64,000 nucleotides of DNA from Ureibacillus massiliensis 4400831 = CIP 108448 = CCUG 49529 (GTDB lineage: Bacteria; Bacillota; Bacilli; Bacillales_A; Planococcaceae): the NCBI RefSeq assembly GCF_000772965.1, contig NZ_JPVQ01000016.1, positions 1 through 64,000 of the forward strand, given 5' to 3'. How positions within the stretch are numbered: position 1 is the first letter of the stretch; each line of letters begins with the position of its first letter. The position numbers and the translations under genes were made by a program. The notes under the pieces were generated by a model that saw only the letters and a list, made by a program, of their open reading frames with translations, searched no databases and was not told the DNA's origin. Shown here one piece after another: positions 1 to 7,678 of this stretch.

Positions 1-43
1 TGAGATAGTGTCGATGGTAGTTGGGAGACGCCCTGTGAGAAAT
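1..43 (+). rRNA. 5S rRNA-like 3' fragment (truncated or divergent)
   Basis: The segment GTCGATGGTAGTTGGGA (10-26) followed by CCCTGTGAGA (31-40) resembles the 3' third of Bacillales 5S rRNA. The expected closing strand of helix I (GTAGGACGTTGCC-like) does not follow; a hairpin begins instead. This may be a truncated 5S gene, a divergent copy or a 5S-derived spacer. The 5' part lies outside the window. A tRNA gene and terminators downstream fit the end of an rRNA operon. Confidence 0.4.
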
Positions 44-67
44 ACACCACTGATTTTTCAGTGGTGT
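44..67 (+). repeat. Small hairpin after the 5S-like fragment
   Basis: The arms ACACCACTGA (44-53) and TCAGTGGTGT (58-67) are perfectly complementary around a TTTT loop. The hairpin directly abuts the larger inverted repeat that starts at 68. There is no run of T after it, so a processing or structural role is more likely than termination. Confidence 0.6.
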
Positions 68-127
68 CAGAGTGTTGACAAAATACCTCGAGAGTTGCAT
101 CTCTCGAGGTATTTTGTCAACACTCTG
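68..127 (+). repeat. Perfect 27-bp inverted repeat
   Basis: Positions 68-94 and 101-127 are exact reverse complements around the 6-nt loop TTGCAT. The transcript would form a 27-bp uninterrupted hairpin. A separate hairpin with a T-run follows at once (128-156). The perfect arms and the position after a 5S-like sequence suggest an rRNA-precursor processing stem or a palindromic mobile repeat. No open reading frame lies in it. Confidence 0.8.
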
Positions 128-156
128 AAATTGCCACGTTTAGTGGCAATTTTTTA
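128..156 (+). terminator. Rho-independent terminator of the rRNA unit
   Basis: Arms AAATTGCCAC and GTGGCAATTT (128-137, 143-152) are followed by a run of T. It lies about 70 nt before the tRNA-Asp gene, so the tRNA is either read through or has its own promoter. Confidence 0.75.
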
Positions 157-223
157 TTAAAATTATATTGTATTATGAAACTATTACTGCTATAATTTTA
201 CTTATCGCTAAGGAATACTATTT

Positions 224-299
224 GGTCCCGTGGTGTAGCGGTTAACATGCCTGCCTGTCACGCAGGAGATCGCCGGTTCGATCCCGGTCGGGACCGCCA
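224..299 (+). tRNA. tRNA-Asp (GTC)
   Basis: A complete cloverleaf is visible. The acceptor strands GGTCCCG and CGGGACC pair, the discriminator G is followed by an encoded CCA, and the T arm contains GGTTCGATCC. The anticodon stem CCTGC/GCAGG encloses the loop CTGTCAC with anticodon GTC at 257-259, which reads Asp codons. It stands alone between two terminators. Confidence 0.97.
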
Positions 300-314
300 T
301 AATACATAAAATAC

Positions 315-353
315 AATCCTTTACAGTCAGGAGACTTGTAAAGGATTTTTTTT
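315..353 (+). terminator. Terminator after tRNA-Asp
   Basis: Arms AATCCTTTACA (315-325) and TGTAAAGGATT (338-348) are perfect complements followed by a long T-run. Confidence 0.85.
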
Positions 354-519
354 GTCTAAATATTTATTTCATGTAAGGTGGTACAAATAATACTTTAACA
401 GAAACTATTCATTAAATTATGTAAAATATTGTCTAATTATTAGTTTTAAATTTCACTCATGATGGCAACCATGAATAAATATATTGGTATTACCAAGTTT
501 TACATCGGGGTGAAAAAAT

Positions 520-870
520 TTGAATAATCATAAACTTCGACAAAAATTAAAGGTATTATATTTTATTATAATAGCAAATTTGTTACTGTTTGTAATTAAT
601 TATAATTATGAGACTAATAAATTCTATACTATCGAAGAAATGAATCAATTTAGATGGCAAAAGTTTATGAGCGAAGAGGAATACAATCAATTAGAAAATG
701 GAATGTCCTATATGGAGGTAGTTAAGATTGTAAAAGGTAGAGGGGATCAGTTAACGGAAAATACCTTTGTTTGGAAAGATGAAATTCTATTGACACAGTC
801 TTATCTGATTACTTTTGAAGATAACGGATTAGTAAGTAAACAAATTTATAACCAAAAAAAGCAATACTAA
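520..870 (+). CDS. Small membrane-anchored protein, DUF3862/BLIP-like
   Basis: The 116-residue product has a short basic N-terminus, one hydrophobic segment at about residues 12-28, and an extracytoplasmic domain. The stretch 'YNQLENGMSYMEVVKIVKG', a Trp and a closing beta-like region resemble the DUF3862/beta-lactamase-inhibitor-like fold of small Bacillus lipoproteins. It has no lipobox Cys, so it would stay anchored by the helix. The start is TTG at 520 with CGGGGTG upstream; an upstream GTG in the same stretch runs into a stop. The function is unknown and the family assignment rests on weak similarity. Confidence 0.6.
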   Translation: MNNHKLRQKLKVLYFIIIANLLLFVINYNYETNKFYTIEEMNQFRWQKFMSEEEYNQLENGMSYMEVVKIVKGRGDQLTENTFVWKDEILLTQSYLITFEDNGLVSKQIYNQKKQY

Positions 871-887
871 AATAAATCATTTATAAT

Positions 888-915
888 AGGTGTGCATGAA
901 TCCAATTGCACACCT
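888..915 (+). terminator. Hairpin after the small protein gene
   Basis: Arms AGGTGTGCA (888-896) and TGCACACCT (907-915) are perfect, but no T-run follows. It may be a weak terminator or an mRNA end-protecting stem before tsaE. Confidence 0.35.
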
Positions 916-1004
916 TCAATTGTTGTATAGTGTATTGCTTTTGAACAAACTACAATCATTAGGTAAACTATAGTTAACGTAGTTAATGAAAGAGGATACG
1001 AAAA

Positions 1005-1457
1005 ATGGAATATGAAATAATGATTAAGTCTCTTGAAGAAACAAATAACCTCGCAAGTAAGTTGGCAAATTTGCTGAAAGCACAAGATACGATCACACTA
1101 GAAGGTGATCTAGGTGCTGGAAAGACAACTTTTACAAAAGTTTTGGCAAAAGGGTTAGGTATAAACAGAACTGTTAATAGTCCTACTTTTACTATCATGA
1201 AGCAATATGAAGGAAGAGTAACTTTAAATCACCTTGACGTTTATCGTTTAGCTGATAGTGATGAAGATTTAGGTTGGGATGAAATATTTTATGGAGATAG
1301 CGTTACAGTTGTAGAATGGGCGCATTTAATCGAGGATTACTTACCTGAAGAACGTTTGAAAATTGAAATAAGCCGAATTAATGAAAATGAAAGAAAAATA
1401 CGATTAATACCTATTGGCAAACGGTATGAAGAGTTGTGTGAGGAGTTATTAAAATGA
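1005..1457 (+). CDS. tsaE: tRNA threonylcarbamoyladenosine biosynthesis ATPase TsaE
   Basis: The 150-residue cytoplasmic P-loop ATPase is of the TsaE/YdiB family. It works with TsaB and TsaD to transfer threonylcarbamoyl to A37 of ANN-decoding tRNAs. The Walker A motif GDLGAGKTT is at residues 34-42, SPTFTI is the family switch region and HLDVYRL follows. Length is typical. The ATG at 1005 has an AGAGGA site upstream. The gene overlaps tsaB by 4 nt (ATGA), showing translational coupling. It begins the tsaE-tsaB-rimI-tsaD operon in the order known from B. subtilis ydiBCDE. Confidence 0.95.
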   Translation: MEYEIMIKSLEETNNLASKLANLLKAQDTITLEGDLGAGKTTFTKVLAKGLGINRTVNSPTFTIMKQYEGRVTLNHLDVYRLADSDEDLGWDEIFYGDSVTVVEWAHLIEDYLPEERLKIEISRINENERKIRLIPIGKRYEELCEELLK

Positions 1458-2161
1458 TATGGCTAGGAATTGAAACATCCAATTCACCTCTATCCATTGC
1501 GATAGTGAAGGATGGACAAGTATTAACTGAAGTTGTACAAAATATAAAACTGACCCATTCAGTAACGGTAATGCCAACAATTGAAGAGTTGTTTTCAAAA
1601 GTGAATCTTAAACCAAATGAGATAGATGCCATTGCAGTATCAGAAGGTCCTGGATCATATACGGGTTTAAGAATCGGTGTAACGATTGCAAAAACCTTAG
1701 CTTGGACATTGCAAAAGCCGTTAGTTGGCGTATCGAGTTTAAGCGTATTAGCTTCCAATGCAAATCTTTTCAATGGACTTATCTGTGCAATGTTTGACGC
1801 AAGAAGAAAAAATGTTTATGCAGGTGTATATAAAGGACAGGAGTTAAATGCAGTAATTGATGATCACCATACGCATATCGATTATTTATTAGAACGACTG
1901 AAGGAATTAAACATGCCTATATTGTTTATAGGAAGCGATATCGTTTATTTTAAAGATCAAATTGCTGAACAACTAGGGGAGCTTGCCTCCTTTGCATCAT
2001 CATCAATTAATTTACCAAGAGCATCTAAATTAATCGAACTTGCTGCCAAAAAAACGTTGCCTTCTCAAGATGAGATACATACATTTGTTCCAAAATATCA
2101 TCGACTCGCTCAGGCAGAGGCTGAATGGATAAAAGAACAAAAGAGGGAGCAGCAAAGCTAA
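1454..2161 (+). CDS. tsaB: tRNA threonylcarbamoyladenosine biosynthesis protein TsaB
   Basis: The 235-residue protein is a TsaD paralogue that acts as its dimerisation partner in the t6A complex. It opens with 'IWLGIETSNSPLSIAI', an ASKHA-type phosphate-binding loop, and contains 'EGPGSYTGLRIGVTIAKTLA' at about residues 64-83, the family signature. It lacks the His pair that binds metal in TsaD, as expected. It overlaps tsaE upstream by 4 nt and rimI downstream by 1 nt. Confidence 0.95.
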   Translation: MIWLGIETSNSPLSIAIVKDGQVLTEVVQNIKLTHSVTVMPTIEELFSKVNLKPNEIDAIAVSEGPGSYTGLRIGVTIAKTLAWTLQKPLVGVSSLSVLASNANLFNGLICAMFDARRKNVYAGVYKGQELNAVIDDHHTHIDYLLERLKELNMPILFIGSDIVYFKDQIAEQLGELASFASSSINLPRASKLIELAAKKTLPSQDEIHTFVPKYHRLAQAEAEWIKEQKREQQS

Positions 2162-2604
2162 TGGTCATTTATCGAAAAATGACAGAAAAAGATGTGCAAG
2201 CAGTACATGCAATTGAAGTTGCCTCTTTTCCGACACCTTGGACATTAGATTCTTTTTATTATGAAATGACGGAAAATAACTTTGCCTACTATATTGTAGC
2301 GGAAGACGAGAATAGTAATATTGTTGGATTTTGTGGAATGTGTATTGTAATTGATTCTGCTCAAATTACGAATGTTGCCGTTGTTCAAAATGTTCGTGGG
2401 CAAGGAATTGGTGAAGGACTAATGCGAGAGGCAATGCGTATAGCACGCGAGCATGAAATAGATGTAATGAGTTTAGAGGTGCGTATTTCAAATACTGTTG
2501 CTCAAAATCTATATCGGAAATTAGGATTCCAGGATGGCGGCATAAGAAAAGGATATTATACAGATAATCAAGAAGATGCTCTTGTAATGTGGGTGAATAT
2601 ATAA
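2161..2604 (+). CDS. rimI: Ribosomal protein bS18-alanine N-acetyltransferase RimI
   Basis: This 147-residue GNAT acetyltransferase has the acetyl-CoA loop '[11 protein letters not shown]' and the C-terminal '[13 protein letters not shown]' typical of RimI. Family members acetylate the N-terminal Ala of S18. I chose the ATG at 2161, which overlaps the tsaB stop (TAATG) and has GGGAG upstream, over an in-frame ATG at 2125 inside tsaB. It overlaps tsaD by 1 nt. Its place between tsaB and tsaD is conserved in Bacillales. Confidence 0.93.
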   Translation: MVIYRKMTEKDVQAVHAIEVASFPTPWTLDSFYYEMTENNFAYYIVAEDENSNIVGFCGMCIVIDSAQITNVAVVQNVRGQGIGEGLMREAMRIAREHEIDVMSLEVRISNTVAQNLYRKLGFQDGGIRKGYYTDNQEDALVMWVNI

Positions 2605-3623
2605 TGGAAAATCAAATGATTTTAGCGATTGAAACGAGCTGTGATGAAACAGCAGCAGCTATTATTAGAAATGGAACGGAAATTGTTTCAAACGTAGTTG
2701 CTTCACAAATTGAAAGTCAAAAACGATTCGGTGGTGTAGTACCGGAAATTGCATCACGGCATCATGTTGAAAAAATAACACTAGTTATAGAAAAGGCTTT
2801 AAAGGATGCAGAAATCGAGCCAAAAGATTTAGATGGTGTTGCTGTTACAGAGGGACCTGGGTTAGTAGGTGCATTATTGATCGGAATTAATGCTGCAAAG
2901 GCTTTTGCCTTCGCCCATGGACTACCTATTATCGGTGTACACCATATCGCAGGCCATATTTATGCAAATGCACTTGTACAAAAAATGGAGTTTCCATTAC
3001 TAGCACTAGTCGTTTCAGGTGGTCATACAGAATTAGTTTTAATGAAAGAGCATGGTCATTTTGAAGTGATTGGAGAGACACGCGATGATGCGGCAGGCGA
3101 AGCATATGATAAAGTCGCACGTGTATTAAACATGCCTTATCCAGGAGGGCCACATATCGATCGTCTAGCACATGAGGCAGAAATTGGAGTTGAATTTCCT
3201 CGGGCATGGTTAGAAGATAGCTATGATTTTAGTTTTAGTGGACTAAAATCAGCAGTAATTAATTACAAACATAATATGGACCAACGTGGAGAAGAAATAA
3301 TACCCGAACAGGTAGCTAAAGGTTTCCAAGATAGTGTTGTTGAAGTATTAACAACGAAAACTGTTCGTGCTGCAAGAGAATTTCATGTAAAGCAAGTGAT
3401 TGCAGCAGGTGGCGTTTCAGCAAATAAAGGGTTGCGCTCTAGTTTGGAACAAGCATTTTCTAAGGAAGGCATTCCTTTTTATGTACCACCTTTAAAATTA
3501 TGTACAGATAATGCAGCGATGATTGGTGCAGCGGGTTCATTTATGTTTAAATCAGGTGTTCGTAGTAATTTAAGTATGAATGGATTACCTGGAATGGAAT
3601 TGAAAAGTTGGTCATTAGCTTAA
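2604..3623 (+). CDS. tsaD: tRNA N6-adenosine threonylcarbamoyltransferase TsaD
   Basis: The 339-residue catalytic subunit of t6A synthesis was formerly called Gcp. The metal-binding HHIAGH is at residues 113-118, 'ETSCDETA' is near the N-terminus and the nucleotide loop '[10 protein letters not shown]' comes later. I chose the ATG at 2604, which overlaps the rimI stop; an in-frame GTG at 2589 is the alternative. A terminator follows at 3685. In B. subtilis the next gene is ydiF; here an accessory module of about 6.3 kb intervenes. Confidence 0.96.
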   Translation: MENQMILAIETSCDETAAAIIRNGTEIVSNVVASQIESQKRFGGVVPEIASRHHVEKITLVIEKALKDAEIEPKDLDGVAVTEGPGLVGALLIGINAAKAFAFAHGLPIIGVHHIAGHIYANALVQKMEFPLLALVVSGGHTELVLMKEHGHFEVIGETRDDAAGEAYDKVARVLNMPYPGGPHIDRLAHEAEIGVEFPRAWLEDSYDFSFSGLKSAVINYKHNMDQRGEEIIPEQVAKGFQDSVVEVLTTKTVRAAREFHVKQVIAAGGVSANKGLRSSLEQAFSKEGIPFYVPPLKLCTDNAAMIGAAGSFMFKSGVRSNLSMNGLPGMELKSWSLA

Positions 3624-3684
3624 TTTATTCTGATCTACAATTTTACTATGACTTAAGAGCTTTGTTAGGACTGTTTAGAAAGTG

Positions 3685-3737
3685 AAATGCATCTCGATTG
3701 TAAGACAAACATCTTACAATTGAGATGCATTTTTTTC
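3685..3737 (+). terminator. Terminator of the tsaEB-rimI-tsaD operon
   Basis: Two 21-nt arms (3685-3705 and 3712-3732) pair with a single G.T wobble and are followed by a T-run. Confidence 0.85.
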
Positions 3738-3771
3738 TATTTCTTTTGAAAGATAAAATGTAGTATATTCT

Positions 3772-3903
3772 AAATAATATAATATTTAAATAAAATAATA
3801 TAATATTTACAACGGTTATTAAGAAAAAATGGTCGTTTTAGAGAAAAAGTGTTGTTTTTTTATAATATATATTATAAAATCTGAATAAATAATATAATAT
3901 ATA
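3772..3903 (+). promoter_or_regulatory. Three-copy AT-rich motif upstream of the GntR gene, likely operator
   Basis: The 17-mer AAATAATATAATATTTA occurs exactly at 3772-3788 and 3793-3809, and with two changes at 3887-3903. The first two copies start 21 bp apart, two helical turns. Between copies two and three lies the perfect 16-bp palindrome TATAATATATATTATA (3861-3876). The block occupies the promoter region of the regulator gene. FCD-type GntR proteins commonly bind palindromes near their own promoters, so an autoregulatory operator array is inferred. Confidence 0.45.
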
Positions 3904-3913
3904 CAAGAAAGTA

Positions 3914-4582
3914 GTGCTGTGGTTAGATATGGAAAAGGAATATGGAGAAAAATCTGATTACGCGTATAACTTAATCAAGGAAAAAATATTTAGTTGGGAA
4001 TATGGGCCAGGGCAGAGGTTAAATGTAAGCAAGATGTCTAAGGAAATGGAATTAAGCGCTATTCCTTTGAGGGAGGCATTATCAAGATTACAGTCATCTA
4101 AGCTTGTTGTTTTAATCCCTAACAAAGGATATCAAGTAACTGATATTCTAGATGAAATCTCAATGAAAAAAATGTCTGAATTTAGATTAATGTTAGAATC
4201 TGAGTCCTTAAAAACTATCATCCGTAGCAATAAATCGGAGTGTTTGTCGAATCTAGAAAAGATTAATGAAAAAATAAGACAAATACAAATTAATAACTAT
4301 AAAGATATTCTTGAGTTTAATAATCTTGATTATATGTTCCATTCAGAATTGATTAAAAATTCAGAAAATAAATACTTGATTGAGAGTTTTGAAAGTTTGT
4401 TTTGTCATTTGCACATAGCTAGATTTTATTATAGACGAGGTTCAGTTGATCAAAATGAAACAATAATTGAACACGAGAAAATTATAAAAAGCATTCAAAT
4501 GAGAGATTTGGAGTATGGACTGGAATTTATTAAAGATCATATTTTAGGTGCGTCAAGTAGATTGCTAGAAAAAAGATCTTAA
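3914..4582 (+). CDS. GntR-family transcriptional regulator, FCD subfamily
   Basis: The 222-residue protein has an N-terminal winged helix-turn-helix ('YNLIKEKIFSWEYGPGQRLN', then 'IPLREALSRLQ' at about residues 50-60) and an all-helical C-terminal FCD ligand-binding domain. FCD sensors typically bind small organic acids. It precedes and is co-oriented with the aldehyde dehydrogenase, TRAP and alcohol dehydrogenase genes, so it is their probable substrate-responsive regulator. The start is uncertain: GTG 3914 or ATG 3929, neither with a strong ribosome-binding site. Confidence 0.85.
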   Translation: MLWLDMEKEYGEKSDYAYNLIKEKIFSWEYGPGQRLNVSKMSKEMELSAIPLREALSRLQSSKLVVLIPNKGYQVTDILDEISMKKMSEFRLMLESESLKTIIRSNKSECLSNLEKINEKIRQIQINNYKDILEFNNLDYMFHSELIKNSENKYLIESFESLFCHLHIARFYYRRGSVDQNETIIEHEKIIKSIQMRDLEYGLEFIKDHILGASSRLLEKRS

Positions 4583-4628
4583 TAAGCACTTTAAAAATAA
4601 AACTATAAATGTAAGGGGAGTAGTAATT

Positions 4629-6047
4629 GTGGAGAAATATGGACACTTTGTTGATGGGAAATGGATAGAGGCTGGTGAAATTATTCCTGTAACGAACAAA
4701 TATACAGGTGATACCTATGGTGAAATTTATGAAGCAGATGAATCAATAGTTAATAAGGCTGTTCAAAACGCCTATGAATCATTTGAGAAGAATGAACTAT
4801 CTGCTGAGGATCGTTTTACCATTTTAAATAAAGCGGTTACATTAATTGATGAAAGAAAACTTGAGTTAGCAGAATTGCTCATTTACGAAGCAGGAAAAAC
4901 TAGAAAAGATGCTGTTACAGAAATTGAAAGGGGTATTTCAACACTTAGAGCATCGGCAGAAGAAGCAAAAAGAATAACGGGGCAAGGAGTAGCTTTGCCA
5001 AATAGTGCTGATAAAGGAAAACTTGCTTTTACAGTTCGAGTACCAGTTGGAGTGGTTGTTGCTATTACACCATTTAACTTTCCATTTAATTTAACAGTTC
5101 ATAAGATTGGACCAGCATTAGCAGCAGGAAATGCAGTCGTTTTAAAGCCTGCTGAAATGACACCTTTAATTGCATGTAAACTGGTTGAAATATTTAAAGA
5201 GGCAGGTTTACCGGACGGATTATTTAATTTGGTAAATGGTAGAGGTACACAGACAGGTGAATATTTATTAAAAAATAATTTAGTTGATATGTACACATTT
5301 ACAGGTAGCCCAAAAGTGGGTCAGTTAATTAAAAGTAAAACCGGTATTAGAAAAGTTGCCCTTGAATTAGGAAATAACTCACCGAATATTGTCCATAAAG
5401 ATGTAGACGATTTAAAAAGAGCTGCAGAGCTTTGTGTATCAAGAGGGTTTTCTAATGCTGGACAAGCATGTATCTCTGTTCAAAGAATTTACGTTCATGA
5501 AGAAGTCTATGATCAATTTTTAAAGTATGCTACCGAATTTACGAAATCGTTAGTTCTTTGTAGTGAAGATAATCCTGATGGAGACGTTGGACCTGTTATT
5601 TCAGAGAGAGAAGCTACTCGGATAGAATCATGGATCGAAGAAGCTGTTCAACAAGGGGCAAAAATTATTGTCGGTGGGCAAAGAAAGCGTTCACAATTTG
5701 AACCAACTATTTTGGCTGATGTGTCGCAATCGATGAAAGTAGTTTGTGAAGAAATTTTTGGACCTGTTATTACGATTCAAAAATATCAAGATATTGATGA
5801 TGTACTTCATAAAGCGAATGACTCAACAATGGGACTACAAGTGGGAATTTTTACATCAAATATTCAGATTGTTATGAAATCTATTAAAAAATTAAAGTTT
5901 GGAGGCGTTATTGTAAATAATGTCTCTACTTATAGAGAAGATGTTATGCCATATGGGGGAGTGAAGAATAGCGGTATCGGTAAAGAAGGTCCGAAGTATG
6001 CAATATTAGAAATGACAGAAGAAAAATTAATTGTTTTAGATGCGTAA
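4629..6047 (+). CDS. NAD(P)-dependent aldehyde dehydrogenase
   Basis: The 472-residue cytoplasmic ALDH-superfamily enzyme oxidises an aldehyde to the acid. The cofactor region 'ITPFNFPFN' is near residues 146-154, the general base Glu246 is in 'LELGNNSPNIV', and nucleophile Cys281 is in 'FSNAGQACISVQR'. The sequence around Cys281 resembles the lactaldehyde/sulfolactaldehyde or GapN-like branch more than the betaine-aldehyde branch. The substrate cannot be read from sequence. Neighbouring TRAP and alcohol dehydrogenase genes suggest an imported hydroxy-acid or sulfonate alcohol oxidised in two steps. Start codon GTG at 4629 has AAGGGGAG upstream. Confidence 0.88.
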   Translation: MEKYGHFVDGKWIEAGEIIPVTNKYTGDTYGEIYEADESIVNKAVQNAYESFEKNELSAEDRFTILNKAVTLIDERKLELAELLIYEAGKTRKDAVTEIERGISTLRASAEEAKRITGQGVALPNSADKGKLAFTVRVPVGVVVAITPFNFPFNLTVHKIGPALAAGNAVVLKPAEMTPLIACKLVEIFKEAGLPDGLFNLVNGRGTQTGEYLLKNNLVDMYTFTGSPKVGQLIKSKTGIRKVALELGNNSPNIVHKDVDDLKRAAELCVSRGFSNAGQACISVQRIYVHEEVYDQFLKYATEFTKSLVLCSEDNPDGDVGPVISEREATRIESWIEEAVQQGAKIIVGGQRKRSQFEPTILADVSQSMKVVCEEIFGPVITIQKYQDIDDVLHKANDSTMGLQVGIFTSNIQIVMKSIKKLKFGGVIVNNVSTYREDVMPYGGVKNSGIGKEGPKYAILEMTEEKLIVLDA

Positions 6048-6092
6048 TTTATAAATTAATTGGGGTTATTTAAAAAACAGGGGGCAAAAAAA

Positions 6093-7130
6093 ATGAGAAA
6101 AGAATGGAAATTAAGTTTAATTGTTTTAACTATATGTTTAATGATTTTATCTGCATGTAGTGGGGGTAACGAAGGGGCATCATCAGATTCAGGAGATGTG
6201 ATAAAGCTTAGATTAGGACATATCTTCCCAGCAGACAGTGTCAAAGACCAAGCTGCAAAATTATTTGCAGAACGAATAGAAGAAGAAACAAATGGAGCAA
6301 TTCAAATTTCAGTTTTCCCTTCAACACAATTAGGTGGGGATGAGGTAATGGCTCAAGATATTTCGCGAGGAACTTTAGATATGTCATTTATTAACCAAGG
6401 TTCTTTATCTGGATTAGATCCGCTATTGGATTTCCATTACTTACCGTATATCGTAACATCTTATGAACAAGCTGATAAAATTTTCTATGGTGATGGCGTT
6501 ATTCCAAAATTAATGACAGAAACATTGGCAAAACATAATATGACAACATTAGGTTTCTTTGAAAATGAATTCCGTGGTGTTTCAAACTCTATTAAAAAAA
6601 TTGAAAAAGTAGAAGATTTAAAGGGATTAAAATTACGAGTTCCAGGCTCACAAGCGATTAAAGGATTCTTTGAAGAGGCAGGCTCACAAGCGTTAGTAAT
6701 GCCATTTAATGAATTATATTTAGCGCTACAACAGGGAACAGTTGATGGGCAAGATAACGGATTATTATTTACTGTTGATAGTAAATTCCAAGAAGTTAAT
6801 AAATTTTACACACAGTTAAATCATGTATATGCTTCAGGTTCAATTGTCATTAACACAGATAAATTTAATTCATTAACTAAAGAGCAACAGGAAATTTTTA
6901 AATCAGTTGGAGCAGAGATACAAGCATGGCAAATTGAAGAAAATCGCAAGGCAACTGAGGAGTACATTCAAAAAATTAAAGATGTAGGTGTAGAAGTAAC
7001 GGAATTAACAGAAGAACAAATTAAGGCATTCCAAGAGTTTGGATTAAGTCAATGGGATAACTATGAGTCAACGTATGGTGCAGAATTAATTCAATCTCTA
7101 AAAGAAGAATTAGCTGAAATCAGCGAATAA
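6093..7130 (+). CDS. TRAP transporter substrate-binding lipoprotein (DctP family)
   Basis: The 345-residue protein captures an organic anion outside the membrane and delivers it to DctQM. It has a lipoprotein signal with lipobox 'ILSAC' at about residues 16-20, followed by a Gly/Ser linker. The mature part starts 'IKLRLGHIFPADSVKDQAA' and contains 'LKLRVPGS', which carries the conserved Arg that salt-bridges the substrate carboxylate in DctP proteins, then 'LALQQGTVDGQDNG'. I chose ATG 6093 with CAGGGGG upstream; an upstream in-frame TTG at 6060 would bury the signal peptide. A hairpin follows the gene. Confidence 0.92.
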   Translation: MRKEWKLSLIVLTICLMILSACSGGNEGASSDSGDVIKLRLGHIFPADSVKDQAAKLFAERIEEETNGAIQISVFPSTQLGGDEVMAQDISRGTLDMSFINQGSLSGLDPLLDFHYLPYIVTSYEQADKIFYGDGVIPKLMTETLAKHNMTTLGFFENEFRGVSNSIKKIEKVEDLKGLKLRVPGSQAIKGFFEEAGSQALVMPFNELYLALQQGTVDGQDNGLLFTVDSKFQEVNKFYTQLNHVYASGSIVINTDKFNSLTKEQQEIFKSVGAEIQAWQIEENRKATEEYIQKIKDVGVEVTELTEEQIKAFQEFGLSQWDNYESTYGAELIQSLKEELAEISE

Positions 7131-7141
7131 TTATTAGTTAT

Positions 7142-7167
7142 GATGGGACAGAAATATCTGTCCCATC
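7142..7167 (+). terminator. Intercistronic hairpin between dctP-like and dctQ-like genes
   Basis: Arms GATGGGACAGA and TCTGTCCCATC are perfectly complementary with an AATA loop, and no T-run follows. Such stems after binding-protein genes usually stabilise the upstream message or reduce downstream transcription. It would give more binding protein than membrane subunits. Confidence 0.55.
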
Positions 7168-7189
7168 TATTAAATAAGGAGTGAATACA

Positions 7190-7678
7190 ATGTGGCATAA
7201 GATAGAAAAAGGTTTATATAAGACTCAAGAATTCTTAATTGCCATTGCACTAATAGTTATTATGATTGCTGTAATACTCCAAATTGTTGGCCGTTTACTT
7301 GGATGGCATTCTCTAGGGATGCCAGAATATGCAGCTATTGGAATGACAACTATTACGTTTTTAGGTGCTAGTGCAATTACTTATAGCAGGGAATATATAT
7401 CAATAGAATTGAGCCAAGTTATAAAGATCAAAAATATCCAAACTATTATGAATCTGATAGTTGACGTTCTACTTGTAATTTTTGTTGTAGTATTTTTCAA
7501 TATTGTATTTTCATTCTTTCAATTTGTAAGCGAAAGCGGAGAAAGAACATTAGAAGCGGGCATTCCTTTATCAATTACATATGGAATTATTGTTATATCC
7601 GTTGTTGTAATGGGATTACACAGTTTAAGTAATATCTTTAAAGGTATTCAAATGCTACGAAAAGGAGGGGCTGCGTAA
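7190..7678 (+). CDS. TRAP transporter small permease (DctQ family)
   Basis: The 162-residue protein has four hydrophobic segments (about residues 15-37, 45-65, 85-112 and 127-147), the DctQ plan. It forms the membrane unit with DctM, driven by a sodium or proton gradient. The start is ATG 7190 with AGGAG eight nucleotides upstream; a GTG at 7181 lies inside that ribosome-binding site and is rejected. It overlaps the large permease gene by 1 nt. Confidence 0.9.
   Translation: MWHKIEKGLYKTQEFLIAIALIVIMIAVILQIVGRLLGWHSLGMPEYAAIGMTTITFLGASAITYSREYISIELSQVIKIKNIQTIMNLIVDVLLVIFVVVFFNIVFSFFQFVSESGERTLEAGIPLSITYGIIVISVVVMGLHSLSNIFKGIQMLRKGGAA

Noticed and set aside
983-1198. Minus-strand reading frame over tsaE
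   Set aside because: It is antisense to a clear P-loop gene and lacks a ribosome-binding site. The same holds for the other antisense frames over groEL, tsaD, metH and oppDF.
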